Of a stretch of 64,000 bases of DNA, positions 35,728 to 44,401 are shown piece by piece. Under the pieces are notes generated by a model. It ran no database searches and was not told the DNA's origin. It saw nothing but the letters and a program-made list of their open reading frames with translations. This DNA comes from Bradyrhizobium japonicum USDA 6. GTDB taxonomy: Bacteria > Pseudomonadota > Alphaproteobacteria > Rhizobiales > Xanthobacteraceae. The stretch spans positions 1,900,001 to 1,964,000 of the forward strand of contig NC_017249.1 in the NCBI RefSeq assembly GCF_000284375.1. Reading direction: 5' to 3'. The number at the start of each line of letters is the position of its first letter. Positions within the stretch are counted from its first letter, which is position 1. Position numbers and translations under genes: made by a program.

Positions 35728-36441
35728 ATGGCGACCGTCAAGGAATTGAAGGCGACCGCACGTCCGAAGAGCGGCAAGGGGGCCGCCCGGGCAGAGCGTC
35801 GCGCCGGGAGAGTGCCCGGAGTGATCTATGGCAACAACCAGCCCCCGGTAACGATCTCGATTGAAGATCGCGAACTGCGCCAGCGCATCCTTGCCGGCCG
35901 GTTCCTGACCACGCTGGTCGACATCGACCTCGAGGGCAAGAAGCACCGCGTGATTCCGCGCGACTACCACCTCGATCCGGTCAAGGATTTCCCGATCCAC
36001 GTCGACTTCATGCGGCTCGGCGAAGGCGCCACCATCCGCATCAGCGTTCCCTTGCACGTCGTGAAGGCGGAATCGTCCCCGGGCGTGAAGCGCGGCGGCA
36101 CCGTCAACATCGTCGCCCACGCGATCGAGCTCGAATGCGGCGTCGAGAGCATCCCGCAGTACATCGAGGCCGACGTCGGCACGCTTGAAATCGGTCACTC
36201 GCTCCATCTGTCGGACGTCAAGCTGCCGGCCGGCGTGAAGGCGCTGACCCGTGAGGACGCGACCCTCGTCACCATCGTGCCGCCGTCCGGCTACGCCGAA
36301 GAGCAGAAGGCCGCGGCTGCGGCTGCAGCTCCGGGCGCTGCTGCGGCTGCTCCGACGGCTGGCGCTGCGGCTCCGGCTGCGGGTGCTGCTGCTCCGGCTG
36401 CGGCTGCCAAGGCTCCCGCCGGCGGCGACAAGAAGAAGTAA
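35728..36441 (+). CDS. rplY: 50S ribosomal protein L25/general stress protein Ctc
   Basis: 237 residues from the ATG at 35728 (ATVKELKATARPKSGKGAARAERRAGRVPGVIYG). The N-terminal ~95 residues are the 5S rRNA-binding L25 domain and the middle is the TL5/Ctc beta domain (GVKRGGTVNIVAHAIELECGVESIP). After residue ~195 the tail is almost pure Ala/Pro/Gly ending in a lysine run, a common alphaproteobacterial extension. Followed by pth and ychF in the same direction. Confidence 0.95.
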   Translation: MATVKELKATARPKSGKGAARAERRAGRVPGVIYGNNQPPVTISIEDRELRQRILAGRFLTTLVDIDLEGKKHRVIPRDYHLDPVKDFPIHVDFMRLGEGATIRISVPLHVVKAESSPGVKRGGTVNIVAHAIELECGVESIPQYIEADVGTLEIGHSLHLSDVKLPAGVKALTREDATLVTIVPPSGYAEEQKAAAAAAAPGAAAAAPTAGAAAPAAGAAAPAAAAKAPAGGDKKK

Positions 36442-36502
36442 TCTCTCAAAGAGCTGGGCGCGCGGTCCTTGATCGCGCGCCGAGCGAGGGGCGCGCCGCG
36501 TC

Positions 36503-37108
36503 ATGCGACTCTTTGTTGGGCTCGGCAATCCCGGCGCGAAATACGCACGTAACCGGCACAATATCGGCTTCATGGCCGTCGACGAGATCGCGCGGCGTCA
36601 TGGTTTCTCGCCATGGCGCCGCAGGTTTCAGGGCGAGACCTCGGAAGGTGCGCTCGGCACTGAGCGCATCATCCTGCTCAAGCCGACCACCTACATGAAT
36701 GACTCCGGCCGCAGCGTTCAGGAGGCGGCAAGCTTCTTCAAGATCGCGCCCGGCGACGTCACCGTGTTCCACGACGAGCTCGAACTGCCGCCGGGCAAGG
36801 TGCGGGTGAAGATCGGCGGCGGCATCGCCGGCCACAACGGCCTGCGCTCGATCTCCGCGCACATCGGCAACGACTATCGCCGGGTCCGGCTCGGCATCGG
36901 TCATCCCGGCGTCAAGGAACTGGTGCACGGCCACGTGCTGTCGGATTTCGCCAAGGCCGACAACGACTGGGTAGCGACGTTGTGCGAGGCGGTGGCCGAG
37001 CACGCGGCACTGGTTGCCAAGGGCACGGACGCGACCTTCGCCAACAGGGTGCATCTCGCCATGCAGGCGAAGGGCTTTTTGACCAAGGACGAGAACGGCA
37101 AGGAATAG
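36503..37108 (+). CDS. pth: Peptidyl-tRNA hydrolase
   Basis: 201 residues. Frees tRNAs from prematurely released peptidyl-tRNA. Conserved [25 protein letters not shown] carries the catalytic histidine; [27 protein letters not shown] and [13 protein letters not shown] follow, as in E. coli Pth. Second gene of rplY-pth-ychF, 61 bp after rplY. Confidence 0.97.
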   Translation: MRLFVGLGNPGAKYARNRHNIGFMAVDEIARRHGFSPWRRRFQGETSEGALGTERIILLKPTTYMNDSGRSVQEAASFFKIAPGDVTVFHDELELPPGKVRVKIGGGIAGHNGLRSISAHIGNDYRRVRLGIGHPGVKELVHGHVLSDFAKADNDWVATLCEAVAEHAALVAKGTDATFANRVHLAMQAKGFLTKDENGKE

Positions 37109-37162
37109 GGCGCCGTTTTCTCCGTCAAGCCCGGCCATGACGAATACGGATAGAGGACGACC

Positions 37163-38260
37163 ATGGGATTTAAATGCGGGATCGTCGGGTTGCCCAATGT
37201 CGGCAAGTCGACCTTGTTCAATGCGCTGACCGAGACGGCGGCGGCGCAGGCCGCGAACTATCCGTTCTGCACCATCGAGCCGAATGTCGGCGAAGTCGCC
37301 GTGCCCGATTCGCGGCTCGACAAGCTCTCGGCCATCGCCAAATCGGCGCAGATCATCCCGACCCGGCTGACCTTCGTCGACATCGCCGGCCTCGTGCGCG
37401 GCGCCTCCAAGGGTGAAGGCCTCGGCAACCAGTTCCTCGCCAACATCCGCGAGGTCGACGCCATCGCGCATGTCGTGCGCTGCTTCGAGGATTCCGACAT
37501 CACGCATGTCGAGGGCAAGATTGCTCCGCTCGCCGACATCGAGACCATCGAGACCGAGCTGATGCTCGCCGACCTCGACAGCCTCGAGAAGCGCGTCGAC
37601 AACCTCACGAAGAAGGCCAAGGGCAACGACAAGGACGCCAAGGAGCAGCTCGACCTCGTCAACCGCACGCTGGTGCTGCTGCGCGAGGGCAAGCCCGCCC
37701 GCCTCGTCGAGCGCAAGGCGGAGGAGGAGCGCGCCTTCGGGATGCTCGGCCTGCTGTCGTCCAAGCCCGTGCTCTACGTCTGCAACGTCGAGGAAGGCTC
37801 GGCCGCCACGGGCAATTCGTTCTCCAAGGCGGTGGAGGAGCAGGCGGCCAAGGAAGGCGCCGTTGCCGTCGTCATCTCCGCCAAGATCGAATCCGAGATC
37901 GCCACCATTTCGCGCGAGGAGCGCGCCGACTTCCTGGAGACGCTGGGGCTCGAAGAAGCCGGCCTCGATCGCCTGATCCGCGCCGGTTACACCCTGCTCG
38001 ACCTCATCACCTATTTCACCGTGGGCCCGAAGGAAGCGCGCGCCTGGACCATCTATCGCGGCACCAAGGCCCCGGGCGCGGCCGGCGTGATCCACACCGA
38101 CTTCGAAAAAGGCTTCATCCGCGCCGAGACGATTGCGTATGAGGACTACGTCGCGCTGAACGGCGAAGCCGGCGCCCGCGATGCCGGCAAGCTGCGTCTC
38201 GAAGGCAAGGAATACGTCGTCGCCGACGGCGACGTGATGCATTTTAGGTTTAATACGTAA
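37163..38260 (+). CDS. ychF: Redox-regulated ribosome-binding ATPase YchF (OLA1/Obg family)
   Basis: 365 residues. G1 GLPNVGKST, G3 FVDIAGLVRGASKGEGLGNQFL, an NxxE-type G4 (NVEE), which favours ATP over GTP in this family, and the C-terminal TGS domain (DLITYFTVGPKEARAWTIYRG...GFIRAETIAYEDYV). YchF binds the ribosome and acts in stress responses. Third gene of rplY-pth-ychF, ended by a palindromic repeat. Confidence 0.96.
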   Translation: MGFKCGIVGLPNVGKSTLFNALTETAAAQAANYPFCTIEPNVGEVAVPDSRLDKLSAIAKSAQIIPTRLTFVDIAGLVRGASKGEGLGNQFLANIREVDAIAHVVRCFEDSDITHVEGKIAPLADIETIETELMLADLDSLEKRVDNLTKKAKGNDKDAKEQLDLVNRTLVLLREGKPARLVERKAEEERAFGMLGLLSSKPVLYVCNVEEGSAATGNSFSKAVEEQAAKEGAVAVVISAKIESEIATISREERADFLETLGLEEAGLDRLIRAGYTLLDLITYFTVGPKEARAWTIYRGTKAPGAAGVIHTDFEKGFIRAETIAYEDYVALNGEAGARDAGKLRLEGKEYVVADGDVMHFRFNT

Positions 38261-38276
38261 GCACCAACATCGGTGC

Positions 38277-38368
38277 CGTAGGGTGGGCAAAGCGAAGCGT
38301 GCCCACCACCTCTCTCATATCGCGGAATGATCGTGGGCACGGCGCTTTGCGCCTTTGCCCACCCTACG
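38277..38368. repeat. Palindromic repeat, CGTAGGGTGGGCAAAG family, copy 4
   Basis: Inverted ends as in the other copies, with GCGTGCCCACC and GGGCACGGCGCTTTGCGCC inside. Lies between convergent ychF and the DUF4282 gene. Confidence 0.83.
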
Positions 38369-38383
38369 GCACCTGCGCCGGCG

Positions 38384-38680
38384 TCACCGCGTCCCGCCGC
38401 CCTGGTCCCTTATCGCGCCGAGATGCTCGTTGATGCGGAAGACGATCAGGATCAGCTCCGCAGCGATGCGCGAGAACACGATGCCGACGACGATGCTCGC
38501 GATCGACGACAGCAGCACCAGGAAGCCGCCGAACGGGCTGATCGCCATCGTCGCGAGACCGGAGAAGATTCCGGAGAGGCCGAACAGGCAGATCAGCGCG
38601 ATCACCAGCCAGTAGAAGGTCTTGATGATCGTCGGCGTGATGAAGCGGTCCCATTGAAACAGATCGCTGAATGAAAACAT
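38384..38680 (-). CDS. DUF4282 small membrane protein
   Basis: 98 residues from the ATG at 38680 (MFSFSDLFQWDRFITPTIIKTFYWLVIALICLFGLSG), with GGGGAGCA upstream. Two hydrophobic helices (~18-40 and ~50-72) with the DUF4282 pattern IKTFYWL and RIAAELILIVFRINEHL. Inner-membrane protein of unknown function. Confidence 0.83.
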   Translation of the reverse strand: MFSFSDLFQWDRFITPTIIKTFYWLVIALICLFGLSGIFSGLATMAISPFGGFLVLLSSIASIVVGIVFSRIAAELILIVFRINEHLGAIRDQGGGTR

Positions 38681-38861
38681 TGCTCCCCCCAGGACAAATC
38701 GAGCCTTCAAATCGGGCCTTGCACGTGGAGCCTGGCCCTCGGTTGATCCGACTCAAGACCAACGCCGGCGCCTCGAATGTAGCACGAGCCATGCGGGCCG
38801 GCGGGTTGAGATTGCCGCAAAGTGCGGCCACAATCTGTCATTCCCTCGAAGCTTTCCCAAG

Positions 38862-39314
38862 ATGACCCTGACCTTCGAAGATTTCCCGCCCGGCCGGTTC
38901 GGAACATTCGGCCCGCGCCATGTCACCCGCGACGAGATTTTGGCTTTTGCAGCCGAGTTCGATCCGCAACCGATGCACCTCGATGAGGAGGCCGCGGCCA
39001 GGAGCATGCTGCGCGGCCTGTCCGGCTCGGGCTGGCATCTCTGCTCGCTGATGATGCGGATGATGGCCGATGGCTTCATCACACGCGCCGCTTCGCTCGG
39101 CTCGCCCGGCGTCGACGAGGTGCGCTGGCTGTCCCCCTTGCGGCCCGGCGACGATCTCATGCTCGACGTCGACGTGCTGGAGGCGCGCACCTCGAAGAGC
39201 CGGTCGGAGCTCGGCATCGTCAAGTTCAAATGCACGGTGCGCAACGCCAGGGGCGAAGCGCTGTGCGAGATGACCTCGCCGATCCTGATCAAGCGCCGCG
39301 AGGGAGCAGTCTGA
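38862..39314 (+). CDS. MaoC-family (R)-hydratase-like protein 1
   Basis: 150 residues, hot-dog fold. LTFEDFPPGRFGTFGPRHVTRDEILAFAAEFDPQPMHLDEEAAARSML has the MaoC hydratase-2 motif with the Asp/His dyad (FDPQPMHLDEE), then GLSGSGWHLCSLMMRMM. Probably hydrates or dehydrates an enoyl-thioester. Its stop overlaps the start of a second MaoC gene, so the two products may form a heterodimer. Confidence 0.88.
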   Translation: MTLTFEDFPPGRFGTFGPRHVTRDEILAFAAEFDPQPMHLDEEAAARSMLRGLSGSGWHLCSLMMRMMADGFITRAASLGSPGVDEVRWLSPLRPGDDLMLDVDVLEARTSKSRSELGIVKFKCTVRNARGEALCEMTSPILIKRREGAV

Positions 39315-39793
39315 TGCCCTTCTTCGAGGAGATCGAGATCGGCCACCGCCGCGAGATCGGCGCCTATACGTTCACCGCGGAGTCCATCAAGACTTTCGCC
39401 GCAAAGTTCGATCCGCAGCGCTTCCACCTCGACGAGGAGGAAGGCAAGAACTCGCTGTTCGGCGGCCTTGCGGCCTCGGGCTGGCATGTCGGCTCGGCCT
39501 GCATGAGCCTGCTTGTCGCCGACGGCCAGCGTCTGGCGCGTGAGGCCGCTTCGCGCGGCGAGGAGGTCGCGGTGTGGGGGCCGTCGCCGGGCTTTCGCGA
39601 CCTGCGCTGGATCAGGCCGGTGCTCGCCGGCGACACCGTCGCCTACGCCAACGAAGTCATCGACAAGCGCAGCTCCGCCTCGCGCCCCGGCTGGGGCATT
39701 CTGACGGCCCGCACCACCGGCACCAACCAGCGCGGCGAGGAGGTCTATTCCATCACCGCCAGCGCCTTCGTGCCGATGCGGAAAAGCGGTTAG
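39314..39793 (+). CDS. MaoC-family (R)-hydratase-like protein 2
   Basis: 159 residues from the ATG at 39314, overlapping the previous stop by one base (TGATG). Same layout: FEEIEIGHRREIGAYTFTAESIKTFAAKFDPQRFHLDEEEGKNSLFGGLAASGWHVGS with the FDPQRFHLDEE active site. About as long as its neighbour and clearly a paralogue; both keep catalytic residues. Confidence 0.88.
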   Translation: MPFFEEIEIGHRREIGAYTFTAESIKTFAAKFDPQRFHLDEEEGKNSLFGGLAASGWHVGSACMSLLVADGQRLAREAASRGEEVAVWGPSPGFRDLRWIRPVLAGDTVAYANEVIDKRSSASRPGWGILTARTTGTNQRGEEVYSITASAFVPMRKSG

Positions 39794-39992
39794 ACCTGTT
39801 CCAAGATGAACGGTCCAAATGTGTGCGCGAGTGTTGCCTCCGCGCTATGGACGCGATTCCGGGCGGCTGCCATAAGCCTGCTCAACGTGATGACCCGCGA
39901 AGCAGTTGGCGGAACCATCGAGTTGCTAACCAATTATGAACCTGTCGCTGTCTAATTGAAACGAATTGGGCAGAGAACAGGGGACGAGGACC

Positions 39993-40139
39993 ATGGCAGA
40001 CCGCGGCGCACTCAAGCTGGTGGGATTTATCTTTGCGACCGCGACGCTGGCAGTGATGCTGGTCGCCGGCATGGTGGTGAAGGGCTACGCCGATGGCGCC
40101 TACACCCTGGAAGCCTCGGCGATCGACGCGAGCCGTTAA
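39993..40139 (+). CDS. Small single-pass membrane protein, unknown
   Basis: 48 residues: MADRGALKLVGFIFATATL-AVMLVAGMVVKGYADGAYTLE..., one transmembrane helix (~8-30). A GGGGACGAGGA ribosome-binding site precedes the ATG. Small proteins of this form are common in Bradyrhizobium; no function is known to me. Confidence 0.65.
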   Translation: MADRGALKLVGFIFATATLAVMLVAGMVVKGYADGAYTLEASAIDASR

Positions 40140-40181
40140 GGGCTTGTTAACTCTTCGGGGCCGGACGCCCGGCCTCCGCCG

Positions 40182-40319
40182 TCAGCGGCTATAGACGAAC
40201 GCCAGCACCGCGATCGCCACCGCCAGCAATCCGACGAAGCGCAGCATGATCGTGCCGAACTGGTTCGGCGCGGGCCGCAGCGGGATAGGGTCCGTATTGT
40301 CGGGCCGAATGCTTTCCAT
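40182..40319 (-). CDS. Small single-pass membrane protein, unknown
   Basis: 45 residues from the ATG at 40319: a polar N-terminus (MESIRPDNTDPIPLRPAPN) and a C-terminal helix (IMLRFVGLLAVAIAVLAFVYSR), a tail-anchored topology. Convergent with the small gene at 39993. No family recognised. Confidence 0.55.
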   Translation of the reverse strand: MESIRPDNTDPIPLRPAPNQFGTIMLRFVGLLAVAIAVLAFVYSR

Positions 40320-40436
40320 CTGAAATGTCCCCAGGCCCGGCCTCAAGGCTGCGGGCGCTTGGCATTGGTCGGCGCTGGGGCGCGGAGGGTTCAAAGGGGA
40401 TGTTGTCGCCCGCGCGGCGCTCACCAAACCCCCGTT

Positions 40437-40556
40437 GTCATGCCCCGCCTAGTGCGCAATTGCGCACGGGGGGCGGGGCATCCAGTACGCCGCGGCTTCT
40501 CGGCTCAATCACGGTCGTCTCTGGAATACCGGATCGACCGCTTTCGCGGGCGATGA
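40437..40556. repeat. Palindromic repeat, GCGGGGCATCCAGTA family, copy 1
   Basis: GTCATGCCCCGCC...GGCGGGGCATCCAGTACGCCGCGGC followed by ACCGGATCGACCGCTTTCGCGGGCGATGAC. It shares blocks with 50348-50446. It occupies most of the 337-bp gap between 40319 and 40657; the rest shows nothing. Confidence 0.65.
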
Positions 40557-40656
40557 CACCTGTACAGGAGAGACGGAGTACCGCTTCACGCCCACGAATC
40601 AAAACCGCCGCGCCCCTTGCGGAACGCGGCGGCCGGTAGATGCGAGACGTGAGTGA

Positions 40657-41079
40657 TCAGCTGTTGCGCAGGCCGTCGGCGGCGCGCTTCCACTGCGCGA
40701 CGTTGTCGGCGATCATGCGGGTCGACTTCATCGCGGCTTGGCTGAGCTGGGCATAGCCGGAGATCTCGCGCTGGACGCGCTGGCCTTCGGCATGGAGCAG
40801 GTCGCGCAGGCTCTCGAGTTCGGAGATCAGGTTCTCGATCTCGGCGAGCGAGGTGCCGGCGACGCGCTGGATCAGCGAGTTGACGTTGGTGACGGTGGCC
40901 TCCGCGCTCGGATCGAGCGGCGGCGTGTCGGTGGTTCCCGATGCCGGCCGGCGCAGATAGGCGATATCGTTGCGAACGAAGTCGCGGATGCCGGCTTCGA
41001 CTTCCGTCACTGCGGCGAGGTTGGTGTCGACCGTCTCGGTCTCGGTGGATTCGGTCTTTTCCGGACGCATGGCGTTCAT
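40657..41079 (-). CDS. Helical cytoplasmic protein of unknown function
   Basis: 140 residues. Acidic N-terminus (EKTESTETETVDTNLAAVTEVEAGIRDFVRNDIAYLRRP), a short Pro/Thr linker and a C-terminal coiled-coil segment (LIQRVAGTSLAEIENLISELESLRDLLHAEGQRVQREISGY). No signal peptide or membrane segment. I recognise no named family. Confidence 0.65.
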   Translation of the reverse strand: MNAMRPEKTESTETETVDTNLAAVTEVEAGIRDFVRNDIAYLRRPASGTTDTPPLDPSAEATVTNVNSLIQRVAGTSLAEIENLISELESLRDLLHAEGQRVQREISGYAQLSQAAMKSTRMIADNVAQWKRAADGLRNS

Positions 41080-41264
41080 CGTTATTCCCCTGTTCGCGTT
41101 GAGCGCAGCGCGAGGGTCCCCCGCACGACGAGTTCGGTCACCCGACTAGGGCGCCGGATTTTGACCGCAACTTGGCCGAGATACGGCAAGGGCGGACGAT
41201 TCGGGGGCTTTGCCGTGGCGTATGGTTACGAGAGTCTGAATGGCTGGGGATAACGAAGTTCCAT

Positions 41265-41312
41265 CCGTCTCATGGTTCGAGACGCGCGTTCCGAGTTCCT
41301 CAGGATGAGGGG
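41265..41312. repeat. Fragment of a CATGGTTCGAGACGCGC...CCTCAGGATGAGG repeat
   Basis: Reads TCATGGTTCGAGACGCGCGT then TCCTCAGGATGAGG, a degenerate version of a common rhizobial intergenic repeat. Only one copy in this window. Confidence 0.4.
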
Positions 41313-41331
41313 AGAGAGTGGAGGGCTTAAA

Positions 41332-42258
41332 CTACCAGCTCTTCTTGAAGCCCGCCGTCAGGCTCTTGTTGATCGCGCCCTGCGAAGTCTCGCCGACCGA
41401 GCCGGAGACGGTCACGTTGTCGAACAGCTTTTGCTCGGCGCCGACCTTGCGCAGCCATTTGTCGTCGGTGGTCGAAAGCGACTGGCCGGCGGTGATGCTG
41501 GTGCCGGTGTCGGTGAGGGTGACCTTGGCGGTCTGATCGGTCTCGTAGTTGCGCGTGACGTGCCCGCCGATGCCGGGCACCGCGGTGGTGCCCTGCTGGT
41601 TGACGCTGTAGCCGTTCTGGAGCGTCAGCGACGTGTCGCTCGAGAGCGGCACCGACTTGGTCAGCGACGCTCCGATCTTGCTCTGCTCGGCGCCGGGATC
41701 GACGCGGGCTTCCACCGCGGTCTTGTCCCAGATCGAGCCGGCGCCCGGCGCGGTCGCCGCCGCCCAGGCGCTGCCGGAGGATTGCGGCAGGCTGCCGCCA
41801 TTGGTGGCTTTCTGCCCCAGCAGCTCGGACATCGTCCGCGGCTCGCTCGTCACCGTCATGTCGGCGCCGACCCGCGTATCCCAGAACTCAAAGACTGACT
41901 GTTTCACCGCCACCGCGGAGGAGCCGTTGGCATTCGCGTTCGACGACCAGTTCAGGCCGTCCTTGGCGGCGGCCTGGGCGCGCTTCTTGGCGGCCATGAC
42001 GTCGTTGCCGGTGCCGGCATCGACCGCGAGCTGGCTCCAGTCGAGCTTGTCGACGTCGATGCCCTTGAGCACGTCGGGATCGTTGACGTCAGGCGTCGCC
42101 TCGGCGGTCTCTGCCGCCTCGGCCTCATCGTCGGGCACTGCTGCGGGTGGGGAGAAGGGCGGAATGATCTGCGCCGAGACCGTCAGAACCGAGCCCAAAA
42201 TGAACGCGGCCGCCAGCACCGGCAGCCTGGTCCAGCCAAAACCTGTCGAGAATTCCAT
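41332..42258 (-). CDS. Exported, probably outer-membrane, protein of unknown function
   Basis: 308 residues. N-terminal signal-type helix (TRLPVLAAAFILGSVLTVSA), an acidic Ala/Pro/Glu linker (~35-60), then a long Thr/Ser/Gly-rich region with alternating residues (VTSEPRTMSELLG, LTLQNGYSVNQQGTT, AKVTLTDTGTSITAGQSL, NVTVSGSVGETSQG) ending AGFKKSW. The alternating pattern and terminal aromatic residue suggest a beta-barrel whose last strand is recognised by BAM, but no family is evident. Confidence 0.65.
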   Translation of the reverse strand: MEFSTGFGWTRLPVLAAAFILGSVLTVSAQIIPPFSPPAAVPDDEAEAAETAEATPDVNDPDVLKGIDVDKLDWSQLAVDAGTGNDVMAAKKRAQAAAKDGLNWSSNANANGSSAVAVKQSVFEFWDTRVGADMTVTSEPRTMSELLGQKATNGGSLPQSSGSAWAAATAPGAGSIWDKTAVEARVDPGAEQSKIGASLTKSVPLSSDTSLTLQNGYSVNQQGTTAVPGIGGHVTRNYETDQTAKVTLTDTGTSITAGQSLSTTDDKWLRKVGAEQKLFDNVTVSGSVGETSQGAINKSLTAGFKKSW

Positions 42259-42641
42259 CGTCCTGCCCGCGAGCCCAGCGCATGCTTGCCGCCACTATAA
42301 TGCGGCCTTCGGTGATGACCATGCGCCATTCGGTCCGCTCAACACATGGTGATCTATCGTTGCGGAATTGTGGCGGCTCGCCTCGGCCAGAGCATGATCC
42401 GGACCGGAAGCGCCGCGCCAGCGCAAAGTGTGCAGCGGTTTTCCCTCGCGACAAACGCGGAACGCGTTGGCGCGGAGATCATGCTCAAACCACTGGAATG
42501 GCGAACCAACGGGCCGCGCGAAAGGCGCGCGCCCGATGACGAGCTTCGCCACGACGGCATCCGGCGGGGCTGGAGGCCAGGACGCGGGTCGGGCGAGCAT
42601 CAATCATCGGTCCCGGCAAGCGGGGCCCGTTGGCGTCCCCC
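42259..42641. other. Gene-free stretch with a diverged GAGCATGATC repeat
   Basis: About 380 bp between two minus-strand genes. Positions 42390-42486 read AGCATGATCCGGACCGGAAG...GCAGCGGTTTTCCC...GGAGATCATGCT, a diverged and enlarged version of the palindrome at 54944-54992. The remainder shows no coding or RNA signal that I can support. Confidence 0.5.
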
Positions 42642-43082
42642 TCAGCCGGCCCGGGTCATCTTCGGCAGATGAATGGCGCGGCCGAGTGCCTGTTCAACCA
42701 GATCGAAGGTGTCGACCAGCACGCGCATGCTGATCAGCTTGCCCGCCCTGAACTGGGCGAACTGCGCGACCCGCAAGCTGATCGGCTTGTCGGAGTCGAG
42801 CGCAGTCAGCGAATAGCGCAGCATCGAGGCCGCGGAATCCACGCCGAGCATGATGCTCTCGCGGTCGAAGCGGCGGACGCGGAAATTGTCGGCGAGCTGG
42901 CCGATGACGTCGAGCACGGCGTCCCGGCCCTGGCGCGCGCCGAGGAACGGAAACATGTCGATCGGACCGTAGATCGCCCACTCGACGTCCTCGTCGATCA
43001 GGGACTCGATGTCACTGAAATCCCGGTCGTTCACCGCGCGGTGCAACGCGCGCGAGAAACGCCAGAGGCTGTGCTCTGTCAT
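42642..43082 (-). CDS. NTF2/SnoaL-like protein 1
   Basis: 146 residues from the ATG at 43082 (TEHSLWRFSRALHRAVNDRDFSDIESLIDEDVEWAIYGP). The pattern of helix, then acidic DEDVEW strand, then GRDAVLDVIGQL and a C-terminal beta sheet (RVAQFAQFRAGKLISMRVLVDTFDLVEQALGR) is that of the NTF2-like cone fold (SnoaL-type). Function unknown. A paralogue lies upstream at 43321-43773 on the same strand. Confidence 0.83.
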   Translation of the reverse strand: MTEHSLWRFSRALHRAVNDRDFSDIESLIDEDVEWAIYGPIDMFPFLGARQGRDAVLDVIGQLADNFRVRRFDRESIMLGVDSAASMLRYSLTALDSDKPISLRVAQFAQFRAGKLISMRVLVDTFDLVEQALGRAIHLPKMTRAG

Positions 43083-43159
43083 TTGGGGGCGTCCTGAAGC
43101 TGGCTTGCAGAAAAAACGGAAAACAGCCCCATGCACAGAAAAGGTGCCGGGGACCCGCT

Positions 43160-43180
43160 AACTCATTCGTATACAAATAA
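43160..43180. promoter_or_regulatory. AT-rich near-palindrome TTCGTATACAAA
   Basis: At 43166-43177, about 85-95 bp upstream of the NTF2-like gene. GTATAC centre with one mismatch in the outer arms; it resembles the T-N-GT-N(3)-AC-N-A pattern of FadR-type GntR regulators. Weak evidence. Confidence 0.25.
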
Positions 43181-43320
43181 AATAGGTCATTTCGGCCAAA
43201 ACGCAATTCACGTTTTCGCAATGCACAATTGATGCGGCTTTGTGAGATTTGCAACAGAACCCCGTAATCTCCCGGTCGATGCTTCACCTCTGCCCATGAG
43301 ATCGGGGCGAGGGAGAAGGG

Positions 43321-43773
43321 TCATCCCCCGTCGGCCCGCGCGCCTATGATCAGCGGCCCGATCTCCCGCTCCAGCACCTGCTGCACCAGATCGTAGGAAT
43401 CGATGATCTCGCGGATCTGCGCCACCAGTCCGCCGCGGAAGCTGTAGAACACCGCCATGTCGAACTGCACGACGCGATCGTTGCTGCGCTTCTTGAAGTA
43501 GGCGTGCATGTAGGTCGCGACCTCGTCGCCCTCGGCGAGGATGTGCGGCGCCTTGTAGCGGATTTCGGAATAGCGCGACCACACCGTCTGCCACAGCTCG
43601 CGCAGCTCCTGCTTGCCGTGACGCGGCACCATGTGCGGCAGCACGTCGATCGGCGCGTGGGTGAGAAAGTCGACGTCGTCGGTGCAGCACGCCAGCGCGG
43701 CCTCGATATCGCCGCGCGCAAAACTGTCCAGCAGATGCAGCACGCGTTGCCTGTTCAGCGATCCAACCGTCAT
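43321..43773 (-). CDS. NTF2/SnoaL-like protein 2
   Basis: 150 residues from the ATG at 43773 (TVGSLNRQRVLHLLDSFARGDIEAALACCTDDVDFLTHAPIDVLPHMVP). Same fold signature as its neighbour: TDDVDF, HGKQELRELWQTVWSRY, and the C-terminal strands VVQFDMAVFYSFRGGLVAQIREIIDSYDLVQQVLER. The shared SYDLVQQ/TFDLVEQ ending shows the two genes are paralogues. Substrate unknown. Confidence 0.83.
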   Translation of the reverse strand: MTVGSLNRQRVLHLLDSFARGDIEAALACCTDDVDFLTHAPIDVLPHMVPRHGKQELRELWQTVWSRYSEIRYKAPHILAEGDEVATYMHAYFKKRSNDRVVQFDMAVFYSFRGGLVAQIREIIDSYDLVQQVLEREIGPLIIGARADGG

Positions 43774-44067
43774 GCCGCTCCCGCCCTCGTGGGGTGTCGA
43801 TTGCAAACACCAATGCGCGCTCTGCGGGTCCATCAGTCCGCAAAAACAAAGGTGTCCGGATCATATGACGCGCCGGCACAAGGCCGGGTTCATGAACTGC
43901 AATTACCGATTGCATTTGTGTCCGCCTGCACGAATTCAAGTAGATTTTCCTGACCCGTGATGACGCCGCATGCAAACCGCTGGGCGCGTCCCGCCATGCA
44001 CGGCGCACGGGAACCCGCGCCCGTCGGTGCTCGTTGAGACACCGAAACCGATTCGGAGACATCGATC

Positions 44068-44304
44068 ATGAAATCCCCGCTTCTCGCCGTCGCCGCGGTA
44101 CTTCTGATGCTGGGCGCGACCTCCGCCGCCGACGCCAAGGGCTGCATCAAGGGCGCCATCGTCGGCGGCGTCGCCGGCCACTATGCCGGCCATCACGGCG
44201 TGCTGGGCGCCGCCGCCGGCTGCCTCTACGGCAGGCATCACGCCAAGGAGCAGGAAAAGCAGCAGCAACAGCAGGGTCAGGTGAGCGGGCAGGGGAAGCT
44301 GTAG
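44068..44304 (+). CDS. Small exported glycine/histidine-rich protein
   Basis: 78 residues: signal peptide (MKSPLLAVAAVLLMLGATSAADA), a short domain with Gly/His repeats (GAIVGGVAGHYAGHHGVLGAAAGCLYGRHH) and a Lys/Gln-rich tail. The Gly-x3-Gly spacing suggests a glycine zipper; the two cysteines may pair. No function known. Confidence 0.7.
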   Translation: MKSPLLAVAAVLLMLGATSAADAKGCIKGAIVGGVAGHYAGHHGVLGAAAGCLYGRHHAKEQEKQQQQQGQVSGQGKL

Positions 44305-44330
44305 GCGCGAACGGCACTACATACCCCTAC

Positions 44331-44382
44331 GTCATTCCGGGGCGCGCGAAGCACGAGCCCGGAATCCAAAACCACGACAAGT
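44331..44382. repeat. GTCATTCCGGG family repeat, copy 2 (partial)
   Basis: GTCATTCCGGGGCGCGCGAAGC followed by GAGCCCGGAATCCA; lacks the right-hand arm. Between convergent genes. Confidence 0.6.
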
Positions 44383-44401
44383 GCGGACGATACTCCGTCG
44401 T

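Noticed and set aside
36457..36481. GGCGCGCG...CGCGCGCC hairpin between rplY and pth as a terminator
   Set aside because: No T run and the genes form a conserved operon; more likely an mRNA structure without termination.
40136..40151. Second exact TTAA-N7-TTAAC (CtrA-like) match
   Set aside because: It lies at the stop codon of one small gene and faces the 3' end of another, so it cannot be a promoter site for either. It warns that a consensus match alone is not enough.
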